Source: Desulfovibrionales bacterium (lineage in GTDB: Bacteria; Desulfobacterota; QYQD01). From it: a stretch of DNA of 64,000 nt. The stretch is taken from NCBI GenBank assembly GCA_028715605.1, contig JAQURM010000007.1, positions 56,697 to 120,696 of the forward strand, read 5' to 3'. Positions 55,328 through 63,918 of the stretch are shown here, piece by piece (within the stretch, counting starts at the first letter, position 1; every line of letters begins with the position of its first letter). The position numbers were made by a program, and so were the translations under genes. The notes under the pieces are model-generated. The model saw only the letters and a list, made by a program, of their open reading frames with translations, was not told where the DNA came from and ran no database searches.

Positions 55328-55356
55328 ATTATACATATAAATATACATGATTTCAA
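55328..55356 (-). promoter_or_regulatory. Sigma-70-like promoter, minus strand
   Basis: Reading the minus strand: TTGAAA (55356-55351), 17 bases, TATAAT (55333-55328). The area is A+T-rich, so a chance match is possible. Confidence 0.5.
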
Positions 55357-55397
55357 TTAGATAATGATGATATATAATGTATATTATTAGGTATTAG

Positions 55398-55653
55398 GTA
55401 ACAATTTAGCATTTTGAAACTGCATGATAAAAATTGCAAAGAAACATATCAAATCGGGAAATTAGGAAGAAAGGGGCTTGAAAGAATTCAGGAAGACGTT
55501 TGAATCAGGAACTCAGAAAATCAGGAAAGTATTTTTGAGAAATTGATTTTCAGCAGTTCGACTTCTGGTTGCTCTGTTCTTTCATGAGTTCGTGAGTTCC
55601 AGATTAATAGCCTTTTCTGAATGTAGGACGGTTTCAAGCAACTAATGTGTTAC
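55398..55653 (-). mobile_element. MITE copy 2 with perfect 8-bp target duplication
   Basis: Element of 256 bp, inverted relative to copy 1 (9099-9277). It begins GTAACAATTTAGC and ends with the inverse of GTAACACATTAG. The flanks are GGTATTAG on both sides (55390-55397 and 55654-55661). Relative to copy 1 it holds about 75 extra internal bases. No transposase is encoded. Confidence 0.9.
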
Positions 55654-55732
55654 GGTATTAGTTATTTCTGTTTGGATCATCACTTTCAGCGGTCATTTCA
55701 CTTGCGCCGGGCTGATGATTATTAAACAGTGA

Positions 55733-56221
55733 CTACCGGGCACATTCCGAGGGATCGTCCTTGATTTTGGCCAGGGCATGGGGGAGAGCAGGCAGGAGGG
55801 TGGTTAAATTTTCACGGGCGCCTTTCGGGCTGCCCGGCAGATTAATAATCAGGGTCTCTTTCCTTATCCCGGCTAAGGCCCGTGAGAGCATGGCATGCGG
55901 CGTTTTTTGCAGGCTGGCGGTGCGCATGGCCTCGGCCATGCCCGGGACTTCCCGTTCAATAACCATGGCCGTGGCCTCCGGAGTCACATCTCGCGGGGAA
56001 AGTCCTGTACCGCCTGTGGTCACGATCATATCTGCTTTTTCCACATCTACCAAGCGCACTAAGGTGTTGACAATAACGGTTAGATCATCAGGGATGATGG
56101 TATAGGCGGCGATACGGTAACCGGCCTTACTTAATATCTTTTTCAGTTCCGGGCCGCTCAGATCCTCCCGTTTTCCCTCGGATCCCTTATCGCTTATAGT
56201 GACTATGGCTGCTGTGTACAT
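55733..56221 (-). CDS. MoaB/MogA molybdopterin adenylyltransferase-type protein
   Basis: Protein of 162 residues: AAIVTISDKGSEGKREDLSG at the start, VTTGGTGLSPRDVTPEA in the centre and IINLPGSPKGARENLTTLLP near the end, the MoCF-binding fold. Assigned role: adenylylation of molybdopterin before metal insertion. Molybdenum/tungsten cofactor would be needed by formate dehydrogenases expected with the Wood-Ljungdahl genes. Confidence 0.94.
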   Translation of the reverse strand: MYTAAIVTISDKGSEGKREDLSGPELKKILSKAGYRIAAYTIIPDDLTVIVNTLVRLVDVEKADMIVTTGGTGLSPRDVTPEATAMVIEREVPGMAEAMRTASLQKTPHAMLSRALAGIRKETLIINLPGSPKGARENLTTLLPALPHALAKIKDDPSECAR

Positions 56222-56277
56222 AGGTTTTTTAAGTTATACGCCGGCCCCAAGTCGACCGAAGGCTGGAGGCAGACTGG

Positions 56278-56715
56278 TTACTGTTTTTTTTGACTGAGCA
56301 GGCGCAGGGCCTGTGAAGAAATAGTCTTCAGGACATCTTTGCTTTTGGCTATATCTCGCAAATCTGCTTCGCGCAGAAGCGGCAGCAACCTTATGGCCAG
56401 CATAAGGGGCGTCTTCGGGTTTTTAACCAGCTCCACTTTAACCGGATAGACCTTCAGCCACTTGCGTTCAGTGGCCAGATGCCGGATAACGCCTTCGTCC
56501 ATAGTGCGCATCTTGGCTATCTGGACTGCCTCGGCATCGGTAAGACGCGCATTCTGTACTACGGCTCCCTGGACCATCTTGTTCCCGTCGCGGATTAGGA
56601 TGCCTCGGGACTCTTTGTCGCCAGTCATGGCCAGCTTGATCTTCTCGGCGACGTTCATCCGGGCTATCTTCTGGGATAGAGACAGGCTTTCTTTATCCGG
56701 TTCTTCGTTGGTCAA
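56278..56715 (-). CDS. Conserved-looking helical protein, function unknown
   Basis: Protein of 145 residues. Helical, HEAT-like outline: NVAEKIKLAMTGDKESRGIL, RLTDAEAVQIAKMRTMDEGV and VKNPKTPLMLAIRLLPLLRE. I have no name for it. The gene follows the EF-G gene on the same strand by about 100 bases. Confidence 0.7.
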   Translation of the reverse strand: MTNEEPDKESLSLSQKIARMNVAEKIKLAMTGDKESRGILIRDGNKMVQGAVVQNARLTDAEAVQIAKMRTMDEGVIRHLATERKWLKVYPVKVELVKNPKTPLMLAIRLLPLLREADLRDIAKSKDVLKTISSQALRLLSQKKQ

Positions 56716-56816
56716 TATTAGGTTTCCCGTAATCGTTCACCGTTGACCGTAAGAACCTGAAAAGCGCGAGGAACGTCTTTTCGGTGAACGGTTATAATTT
56801 CCTCTGGTCTCTAAGC

Positions 56817-58901
56817 CTAAGCCTCGCCTTCCTTTTTAGCCGCAGCGACAATCTTTTCAGTCAAGTGAGCCGGAACTTCTTCGTAGCGCAAGAATTCCAT
56901 GCTGAATGTACCGCGTCCGGCAGTCATCGAGGTGAGCTCGGAGGCGTAACGCAGCACCTCGACCATGGGCACATGGGCCAGGATGGCCTGCACCCCGGAT
57001 CGGGTCTCTACCCCTATTACCTTTCCCCGGCGGCTGTTTATGTCCCCGATAACATCACCCATGCAGTCGTCCGGGACCAGAATAGTCATAGACATGATCG
57101 GTTCCAGCAAGATAGGCATAGCCTCCAGCATGCCTTTCTTGAAGCACTGGATGGCTGCAATCTTGAAGGCTGTCTCCGATGAATCAACCTCATGCGACTT
57201 ACCGTCATAAAATCTGACTTTAACGCCCACGACCGGATAGCCGGCCAGGGGGCCGGCCTGCATAGCCTCCTGAATGCCCTTTTCCACTGCAGGAACAAAA
57301 TTGCGGGGCACATTCATTCCGGTCAGGGCATTTTCAAACTCAAAGCTGCCCCCCTGTGGCAGGGGACTGATATCAAAGTGAACCTCGGCAAACTGCCCGG
57401 CCCCGCCGGTCTGTTTCTTATGCCGGTAGACAACACCCTGTTTGGTTTTTTTGATGGCCTCTTTATAAGGGACCTTGGGCAGGGTAAGGTTGACGTCAAC
57501 ATTGTATTTTCTTTTTAACTTTTCTGCTACAACCTCGATATGGATTTGTCCCATGCCGGAAAGAATGGTTTCCCTGGTCGCCTCATTACGGGTAACCAGG
57601 ATGGCATTGTCTTCTTCTTTGAGTTTTCCCAGGGCCGCGGATATCTTCTCTTCATCGGCCTTGGTTTTTGGTTTTAAGGCGTAGGAAATAACCGGCGGCG
57701 GCGGTTGCAGGGCCTCAATGATGACCGGCGATCCTTCAGTACAGAGGGTATCACCGGTCACAGTGTCCCTTAATTTAGCGACTGCGACTAATTCTCCCGG
57801 TCCCACACCTTCAACGGATTTTTGTGCCTTACCTTCCAGGGACAGAAGCTGGCCGATACGCTCCGTGGTCTGCTTATTTGAGTTGTAGAGGGTGGTGTCC
57901 GGTTTCAGTGTGCCGGAGTAAATGCGCAAGATAGAGAGCCGTCCGGCATACGGATCAGACAGGGTCTTAAAGACCAGAGCCGTCAACGACGCATCGGGAG
58001 CGGGGGCTATTTCGACCGGTTCCTTGCTCCTGGCATTTAAGGCCATTTTTGCCCCCTTATCCAGAGGGGAAGGAAGATATTGATTGACGGCCTCCATAAG
58101 GGTGGTGACACCGATATTGCGTGTAGCTGAGCCACAGCATATCAGGACAAATCGTCCCGCAGTCATACCGCCGGCCAGTCCTTTTTCTATTTCGGCCACC
58201 GTCAGGGTTCCTTCCTCCAGAAATTTTTCCACCAGGGCGTCGTCTGCCTCCGCAGCGTATTCCTGGAGACTTTCCCGGTTTTTTTTAACAGAATCTTTCA
58301 TGTCTTCGGGGATAGGACATTCCTTGTACTGGCCGCTTTGATCGCCGGCGAATACGAAGGCCTTTTCATTTATGAGGTCCACCACTCCGGTGAACTTATC
58401 TTCTGCGCCGATAGGAAGTTGAACAGGCACGCAGCGGGCGTTGAGGGTGGTGGAAATGCCGTCTAATGTCCTGTAAAAATCCGCCCTTTCCCGGTCCATT
58501 TTATTAATGAAAATAATACGGGGCAGATGGAACTCCCCGGCCAGGTTCCATATCTTCCGGGTTAAGGGTTTGGCCCCGTCAATGGCATCGATTACGAATA
58601 CGGCGCTGTCTGCCACCTGCAGGGACATCCTGGTATCATTGAGGAAATTATCATCACCCGGTGTATCGATAAAATGAATCGTATGTTTTTGCCACGTATA
58701 ATGATTAAAGGCCGAGCTTATAGTAATCTTTCTTTTGATTTCTTCCGGTTCGTAGTCCAGAATTGAGGTGCCGTCATCTACCCGGCCCAGACGGCTTGTC
58801 CGTCCCGATGCAAAAAGTATTGCTTCGGCCAGGGATGTTTTGCCTGCGCCGCTATGAGCAAGCAGGGCTATATTGCGAACCTTATCTAACTGAATACCCA
58901 T
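56817..58901 (-). CDS. Elongation factor G-like protein (EF-G paralogue group)
   Basis: Translational GTPase of 694 residues. G1 is AHSGAGKTSLAEAIL instead of AHIDAGKTT, G3 is DTPGDDNFLND instead of DTPGHVDF, and G4 is INKMDRERADF. Domains II-V follow, ending MEFLRYEEVPAHLTEKIV. These changes mark the EF-G II-like subgroup rather than the main fusA. No rpsL/rpsG/tuf neighbours, consistent with a paralogue. Confidence 0.9.
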   Translation of the reverse strand: MGIQLDKVRNIALLAHSGAGKTSLAEAILFASGRTSRLGRVDDGTSILDYEPEEIKRKITISSAFNHYTWQKHTIHFIDTPGDDNFLNDTRMSLQVADSAVFVIDAIDGAKPLTRKIWNLAGEFHLPRIIFINKMDRERADFYRTLDGISTTLNARCVPVQLPIGAEDKFTGVVDLINEKAFVFAGDQSGQYKECPIPEDMKDSVKKNRESLQEYAAEADDALVEKFLEEGTLTVAEIEKGLAGGMTAGRFVLICCGSATRNIGVTTLMEAVNQYLPSPLDKGAKMALNARSKEPVEIAPAPDASLTALVFKTLSDPYAGRLSILRIYSGTLKPDTTLYNSNKQTTERIGQLLSLEGKAQKSVEGVGPGELVAVAKLRDTVTGDTLCTEGSPVIIEALQPPPPVISYALKPKTKADEEKISAALGKLKEEDNAILVTRNEATRETILSGMGQIHIEVVAEKLKRKYNVDVNLTLPKVPYKEAIKKTKQGVVYRHKKQTGGAGQFAEVHFDISPLPQGGSFEFENALTGMNVPRNFVPAVEKGIQEAMQAGPLAGYPVVGVKVRFYDGKSHEVDSSETAFKIAAIQCFKKGMLEAMPILLEPIMSMTILVPDDCMGDVIGDINSRRGKVIGVETRSGVQAILAHVPMVEVLRYASELTSMTAGRGTFSMEFLRYEEVPAHLTEKIVAAAKKEGEA

Positions 58902-58925
58902 TTTCTCCCCTTTCTAAACTGAATC

Positions 58926-59082
58926 TTGACGGCTTCGTAAAAAGTCCATTTGCTGCGTTGCGCGGCATCCTTCGTCATTGCGGCGTAACTACGAGTACGC
59001 CTCATTCCTCAGGATTTGCGCGCCTTGCAACTGGAGCTTTTTACTGTGCCGTCTAAACTCTGGCTTTTTACGAGGTCATCAA
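58926..59082. mobile_element. MITE-like palindromic element
   Basis: TTGACGGCTTCGTAAAAAG at the left matches the inverse of the right end (TTGATGACCTCGTAAAAAG). An inner palindrome pairs GACGGC..GTAAAAAG..TGC with GCA..CTTTTTAC..GCCGTC. It has no open frame. It sits in the 455-base gap between the EF-G-like gene and pilT; the rest of the gap holds only a partial CACAGAG repeat. Confidence 0.7.
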
Positions 59083-59356
59083 TCTCTGTTCACAAGTTTT
59101 TGCAAAATATCGACTTAAAATTTTAAAGTCAAGCCTTAATTGTAATAGTTCACCGCAGAGTGCACAGAGAACGCCTCTGCCTGCCCGCCTTGTCTTGGAT
59201 GATTGAGTCCGGTGATTAAGGTTTTTCTTTTTTATGTCGATATAGTTGGCGTAGCTATTAAGCATTCAATCCGCGGCGGACCAGCGGCGATCAGCAGGCT
59301 GGAAGCCGGCGGTCTGGAGTGATAAATATTTAACTTAAGCGGAGGATTGGCTAAAG

Positions 59357-60439
59357 ATGGCCCAGATTGACGCCTTTTTTAAATTGATGCATGAGCAGGG
59401 CGCTTCGGACCTGCATCTTATATCCGGATCTCAACCTATCTTGCGTATTCGGGGCGAGATGGAACGGGTCAAGTATAAGGTCATGGAAAACGACGAACTA
59501 AAGGCCATGCTCTATGAGATCACCCCAGAGGACAAGATCAAGATATTTGAGGAGACCGGTGATCTTGATTTCGGTCATGAGATATCGGGATTAGCCAGAT
59601 ATCGCGCCAATTTTTTCATGCAGAAATACGGCATAGGGGCGGTTTTCAGAGAGATACCGAGCGATATCCTGTCGGCCGAACAATTGGGTCTGCCGGCGGT
59701 GGTCAAGAACTTGGCTACGCTCCCTAAGGGTATGATATTGGTAACCGGCCCTACCGGCAGCGGTAAATCAACGACGCTGGCCGCGATTATTGATCACGCC
59801 AATGCGACCCGCAAGGATCATATTATCACGGTTGAAGACCCTATCGAGTTTGTGCACAAGAGCAAGGGCTGTATCGTGAATCATCGTGAGGTAGGGACGC
59901 ATACGAAGTCTTTTGCCGCGGCCCTCAGGGCCAGCTTGCGTGAAGACCCGGACATTATCCTGGTCGGTGAACTGCGTGATCTGGAGACTATCGCCCTGGC
60001 CATGGAGGCGGCTATGACCGGCCATTTGGTTTTTGCCACCGTACATACATTGAACGCCTCCAAGACCGTGGACCGCATGATTGAAATCTTCCCGGCCAAC
60101 CAGCAGCCCCAGGTGCGCTCCACACTGGCTGATGCCTTGCGGGCTGTGGTCTCACAGACCATGTTTAAGCGCGTGGACATTAAAGGCAGGTGCGTGGCCT
60201 TGGAAATATTGATTGCCACGCCCGCGGTGCGCAACCTCATCCGTGAGGGAAAAACTTATCAAATCGCGTCTGCCATGCAGACCGGCAAGAAATACGGCAT
60301 GCAGACCCTGGACGATGCCATCATGGAACTCCTGCAGAAAGGGTGGATCGATGCCACCGAGGCGTATAACAAGAGTATCAACAAAGAAAAATTTACTCAA
60401 TTTTTAAAGAAGCCGCCGGAAGATTTCACGGAGGTATAA
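59357..60439 (+). CDS. pilT: Type IV pilus retraction ATPase PilT
   Basis: Hexameric secretion ATPase of 360 residues behind GGAGG. N-terminal PAS-like domain (GASDLHLISGSQPILRIRG), Walker A TGPTGSGKSTT near residue 133, Walker B-region DPDIILVGELRDLETI, then the HLVFATVHTLNA His box and PilT-specific AVRNLIREGKTYQI. Drives pilus disassembly at the inner-membrane platform. First of a three-gene set. Confidence 0.96.
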   Translation: MAQIDAFFKLMHEQGASDLHLISGSQPILRIRGEMERVKYKVMENDELKAMLYEITPEDKIKIFEETGDLDFGHEISGLARYRANFFMQKYGIGAVFREIPSDILSAEQLGLPAVVKNLATLPKGMILVTGPTGSGKSTTLAAIIDHANATRKDHIITVEDPIEFVHKSKGCIVNHREVGTHTKSFAAALRASLREDPDIILVGELRDLETIALAMEAAMTGHLVFATVHTLNASKTVDRMIEIFPANQQPQVRSTLADALRAVVSQTMFKRVDIKGRCVALEILIATPAVRNLIREGKTYQIASAMQTGKKYGMQTLDDAIMELLQKGWIDATEAYNKSINKEKFTQFLKKPPEDFTEV

Positions 60440-60442
60440 AAA

Positions 60443-61621
60443 TTGTCTATAAATAAGGCCGACATCGATCATATCATAACCCGGATGCTGGAATCTCAGG
60501 AGAGCATCTCCGATCTAAACGTAACTGTAGGGCGGCCATTTCAGGTAGTTTCATCGGGTCGCCTGGTTCCGGTATCCCTGGATTCGCCCATTGAACAGAT
60601 TACGCCTTATCAGGCGGAGATATTTGCCCTTCACCTGATGGGTTCGGATGCAAGGCTGCTCAAGGCCCTGGTTCGGGAAGGTTCCTGTGATTTTTCCTAT
60701 CAGCTTCCCGGCCGGGCGCGTTTCAGGGTAAACGTCTTTCAGCAAAAGGGTTATTACTCTACCGTGATGCGGAAACTGAGCACCCATATCCCGACCGTTA
60801 AGGAACTTGAGCTGCCCGAATCTTTTTATAAAATGGCCAGGGAACGAAACGGGATAATCCTTTTCACCGGGGCCACGGGCACCGGTAAATCGACCTCTCT
60901 TGCGGCCATCCTCAATGAGATAAACGAGGCGGAGCCGGTGCACGTCATCACCCTGGAAGACCCGATAGAGTTTGTTCATGCCCATAGGAAGGCCACATTT
61001 AACCAGAGGGAGCTGGGCGCGGATTTCGACAGCTTTGCCCACGGGCTTCGTGCCGCCCTCAGGCAGGCCCCGAATGTAGTCCTGGTGGGCGAGATGCGCG
61101 ACCGCGAAACCATAGAGATCGGTCTGAGCGCCGCGGAGACAGGTCATCTGGTGTTTTCCACCCTGCATACGGTAGATGCCGGTCAGACCGTCAACCGTAT
61201 TATAGGCATGTTCAGTAAGGATGAAGAACAGCAGATCCGCATACGCCTCGCTGATACCACACGCTGGGTGGTCTGCCAGAAACTCCTGCCCAAAGTGGGC
61301 GGGGGGAGGGTGGCTGTTTTCGAGGTCATGAACAATAACGTGCGGATCAAAGACTCTATTTTGAATGGCGAATCAGAAGGAAAGACATTTTACGAGATCA
61401 TAGACAGCGGTGAGGCATTTAACATGCAGACCTTCGATAAAGATATCCTCCGTTCTTACGAGCGAGGCCTGATTACGGAAGAAACTGCCCTGGCTTATGC
61501 CTCACACCGTGCGGTGGTCAGCCGGGGCATAGACCAGCTTAAGGCCCAGAAAGGTGAGAAGACCTCCGATATCGAGGGATTGAAACTGGACGGGGATTAC
61601 GGCAAGGAACGCAGGAGGTAA
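60443..61621 (+). CDS. PilT/PilU-like ATPase, second paralogue
   Basis: Protein of 392 residues, 3 bases after pilT, TTG start. The same core: TGATGTGKSTSLAAIL, APNVVLVGEMRDRETI and HLVFSTLHTVDAGQTV. The C-terminal extension (SRGIDQLKAQKGEKTSDIEG) is longer, as in PilU. The PilT AIRNLIRE motif is replaced by NVRIKDSILNGESEGKTFYE. Probably an accessory retraction ATPase. Confidence 0.92.
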   Translation: MSINKADIDHIITRMLESQESISDLNVTVGRPFQVVSSGRLVPVSLDSPIEQITPYQAEIFALHLMGSDARLLKALVREGSCDFSYQLPGRARFRVNVFQQKGYYSTVMRKLSTHIPTVKELELPESFYKMARERNGIILFTGATGTGKSTSLAAILNEINEAEPVHVITLEDPIEFVHAHRKATFNQRELGADFDSFAHGLRAALRQAPNVVLVGEMRDRETIEIGLSAAETGHLVFSTLHTVDAGQTVNRIIGMFSKDEEQQIRIRLADTTRWVVCQKLLPKVGGGRVAVFEVMNNNVRIKDSILNGESEGKTFYEIIDSGEAFNMQTFDKDILRSYERGLITEETALAYASHRAVVSRGIDQLKAQKGEKTSDIEGLKLDGDYGKERRR

Positions 61622-61630
61622 GTCTTAAAT

Positions 61631-62254
61631 ATGGAACTCTCATGTCCTGGATGTCAGAAGCGCTTTCTTGTCCCGGATGAAAAGTTACCGGCGAACACCA
61701 AGGTCGTCCTCACCTGCCCGGATTGCAAAGGCAAGATTCCCATAGATACGAGGGGAAAGAGTGAAGAGATCGATCCGTTGCCGGATACCGATCAGGATGT
61801 CGCTATCGAATTCTTCGAAGCAGGGACGAAGACCGGGCTGGTTTGCGTGCCGGATGAGTCTATGAAGGGAGGCGTTGTGCGCGCCCTGGAGGAGCTTGGC
61901 TACAAAACGAGCGCGGCTGATGACCTGCGGATATTTTATGCCAAGGTGCGTTATAATCATTACGATGTGATGGTTGTAAGTGAGAAATCTGCGGAAGGAG
62001 GGACGGGAAACAACCCTATTTTAAGGTATCTGGATCGCCTTCCCATATCTGTACGGCGTAATATCTTTCTGTTTCTCATTTCCGCTCAGCACAGGACACT
62101 GGATACGTTAATGGCCTTTTCCCTCTCTGTAGATGCTATTATCAATGAAAAGGACCTGGGCGAAATGCGGGAGATTTTGCAAAAGTCGCTGTCCCAGAAT
62201 GAGCATTTTTACAAGGTATTTAAGGATTGCCTGAGGGCTGAAGGCCGGATTTAA
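61631..62254 (+). CDS. Zinc-ribbon (MJ0042-like) protein
   Basis: Protein of 207 residues. N-terminal ribbon CPGCQKRFLVPDEKLP..CPDC of the MJ0042 type. The rest is alpha/beta and resembles a degenerate receiver-like fold (GYKTSAADDLRIFYAKVRYN, YDVMVVSEKSA). It follows the two pilus ATPases by 9 bases and so may modulate pilus retraction (inference). Confidence 0.8.
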   Translation: MELSCPGCQKRFLVPDEKLPANTKVVLTCPDCKGKIPIDTRGKSEEIDPLPDTDQDVAIEFFEAGTKTGLVCVPDESMKGGVVRALEELGYKTSAADDLRIFYAKVRYNHYDVMVVSEKSAEGGTGNNPILRYLDRLPISVRRNIFLFLISAQHRTLDTLMAFSLSVDAIINEKDLGEMREILQKSLSQNEHFYKVFKDCLRAEGRI

Positions 62255-62347
62255 AGGTAACACCGCGTAGCCGGGACATTTACTAACCCCCCGCCATCTG
62301 ATCGAAATCTCTTGATTTTTCCTTTTAGCTATGCTTATTTTTTGCCT

Positions 62348-62743
62348 ATGATTCAGTACGAATTGGCCGAGGACATTGGCGCGTCAATAAAAGGCATTAT
62401 TCATAAACTACAAATGACCCATGTGGATGAATCCAGGCTGGTTTGTATAAGGAGCAAAGGCTCTAACAGCAAGAGGGTGATTGCCCGCTGTCACGGGCTT
62501 TCCAGAATAATGCAATCAGCCCTCAACCAGAGGCCTCATTATGTTATTGAGGTTATTTCTGAAAGGTTTGATAAGCTCAGCAAAGAAGAGCAGATTAAGG
62601 TTCTTATCCACGAACTCATGCACATTCCTCATTCCTTTGGAGGTGGGTTCAGGGTCCACAAGCCGTATGTGACTGAGAAGAAGGTTGAGAGGATGTACAG
62701 AAAGTTTGTACGGGTCGAAGATACGCCGTGGCGTGCCGGATAA
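62348..62743 (+). CDS. Putative zinc metallopeptidase, HELMH type
   Basis: Protein of 131 residues from ATG 62348 (a TTG 36 bases upstream is possible). Active-site string VLIHELMHIPHSFGGGFRVH near residue 90, like the phage/archaeal small metallopeptidase family. Upstream ARCHGLSRIMQSAL fits the same family. Substrate unknown. Confidence 0.75.
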   Translation: MIQYELAEDIGASIKGIIHKLQMTHVDESRLVCIRSKGSNSKRVIARCHGLSRIMQSALNQRPHYVIEVISERFDKLSKEEQIKVLIHELMHIPHSFGGGFRVHKPYVTEKKVERMYRKFVRVEDTPWRAG

Positions 62744-62856
62744 GCCTGCCATGATGGCAATGTGGACATCCACAACCGGGAGAAGCCAAGATTGTCGCGA
62801 CAATTTGTGTGATTTTATGAGAACAAACAGGCTATAGGAGTAATAACTCGTATTAT

Positions 62857-62886
62857 ACTCCGAACAAATAGTAATTTATTCGGAGT
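62857..62886. promoter_or_regulatory. 13-bp inverted repeat, operator-like
   Basis: ACTCCGAACAAAT (62857-62869), AGTA, ATTTATTCGGAGT (62874-62886); one mismatch. It lies in the 345-base A+T-rich gap before 63089 next to an 11-codon frame (ATG 62891, MFEDIDNYNKK), which may be the remnant of a lost gene. Confidence 0.45.
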
Positions 62887-63088
62887 TGATATGTTTGAAG
62901 ACATTGATAATTACAACAAAAAGTAAACTTCCGGATTTTATGCTATCGGCTTATCTAATTGATATTTGATTTCATTTTATTGTACTGTTTGCCAATTTGT
63001 AGTATCATCGCTATTATCTGCGAGTTTTGATGAAAAAAAGTCGAGTCGATATAATAATGTATAATGTTGGGCCTCGGAAGGGATCGCC

Positions 63089-63691
63089 ATGCGTGATTTA
63101 TGGTATGCCGACAACAGAGACCTCATCAAGTGGGCGGTACTCATACACATAGCTCGCTCAAATTTTCTCCAAACCGTTATTCAGGTGCCCTATTGGCGAC
63201 CGGAAAAAGCACGACAGCATTTCACGTTTCAAGGCAGCCGAATTCCAATATCCGAGGACGTGTGGCATTTCTTCCGCAACATACAAGACATTGCAAGACT
63301 GGGGCAACAGTGCGGAGTGGAGGTGAAGGTCATTATGGAGCCATTCAAGCATACTGATCGTGCCTCTTACTCGGAGCATATAGCCCGATGTCTGGAAGGA
63401 TGTACCCGTCCGTTACTGCTGTTTTTCGATCCTGATACTGGTCTGGAACCGAAGAGTACGAGTGCAAAACATACGACCAAGAAAGAAGTTAGATATTCGT
63501 GGTCGAACCTCCGGGCCGGCGATTTTCTAGTTCTCTATCAGCATGCACGCCGTGAAAACAATTGGATCAAACATATTGCCAGTCAGTTAGGAGAAGCATG
63601 CGACGGTGCCACTATTGAAGTCGCCCGTTCCGAAGACATTGGTAAGGATGTCGCGTTGTTGTGCGTCCAGAAGCGCTTTGGCTCCTCTTAA
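63089..63691 (+). CDS. Unrecognised 200-residue protein
   Basis: Starts at ATG behind GGAAGGG. Begins MRDLWYADNRDLIKWAVLIH and contains LLLFFDPDTGLEPKSTS and WSNLRAGDFLVLYQHARREN. The Asp-rich FFDPDTGL string suggests a metal or nucleotide site, but I do not know the family. Its 3' end overlaps a transposase tail in another frame. Confidence 0.75.
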   Translation: MRDLWYADNRDLIKWAVLIHIARSNFLQTVIQVPYWRPEKARQHFTFQGSRIPISEDVWHFFRNIQDIARLGQQCGVEVKVIMEPFKHTDRASYSEHIARCLEGCTRPLLLFFDPDTGLEPKSTSAKHTTKKEVRYSWSNLRAGDFLVLYQHARRENNWIKHIASQLGEACDGATIEVARSEDIGKDVALLCVQKRFGSS

Positions 63692-63852
63692 AGAAGTACA
63701 CGGGCATAACCAACGGAGAGATTGGTTCGATTCTCGGCGGCATCAGCTATTCCGCCGTGGCCAAAGGTTACCGGCGATTCTCTGAAAAGCTGCAAGGTGA
63801 CGGGAAGCTAAAAAAGAGAATCAGCGAGATTTTGTCCAATGTCAAGGGCTGA
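63661..63852 (+). pseudogene. C-terminal tail of a REP-associated tyrosine transposase
   Basis: The frame KKYTGITNGEIGSILGGISY, SAVAKGYRRFSEKLQ ending SNVKG matches the C-terminal helical domain of Y1/REP transposases. The catalytic HUH part is absent, so it is a remnant. Confidence 0.7.
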
Positions 63853-63918
63853 CCCCTTTGATTTGCAGAGCATTGGTGAATTCAAGTTGCAAGTGCACCA
63901 CTTAAGATAACTAGAAGA

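Noticed and set aside
62891..62926. 11-codon peptide gene
   Set aside because: Too short to support; it may only be the start of a lost gene beside the operator-like palindrome.
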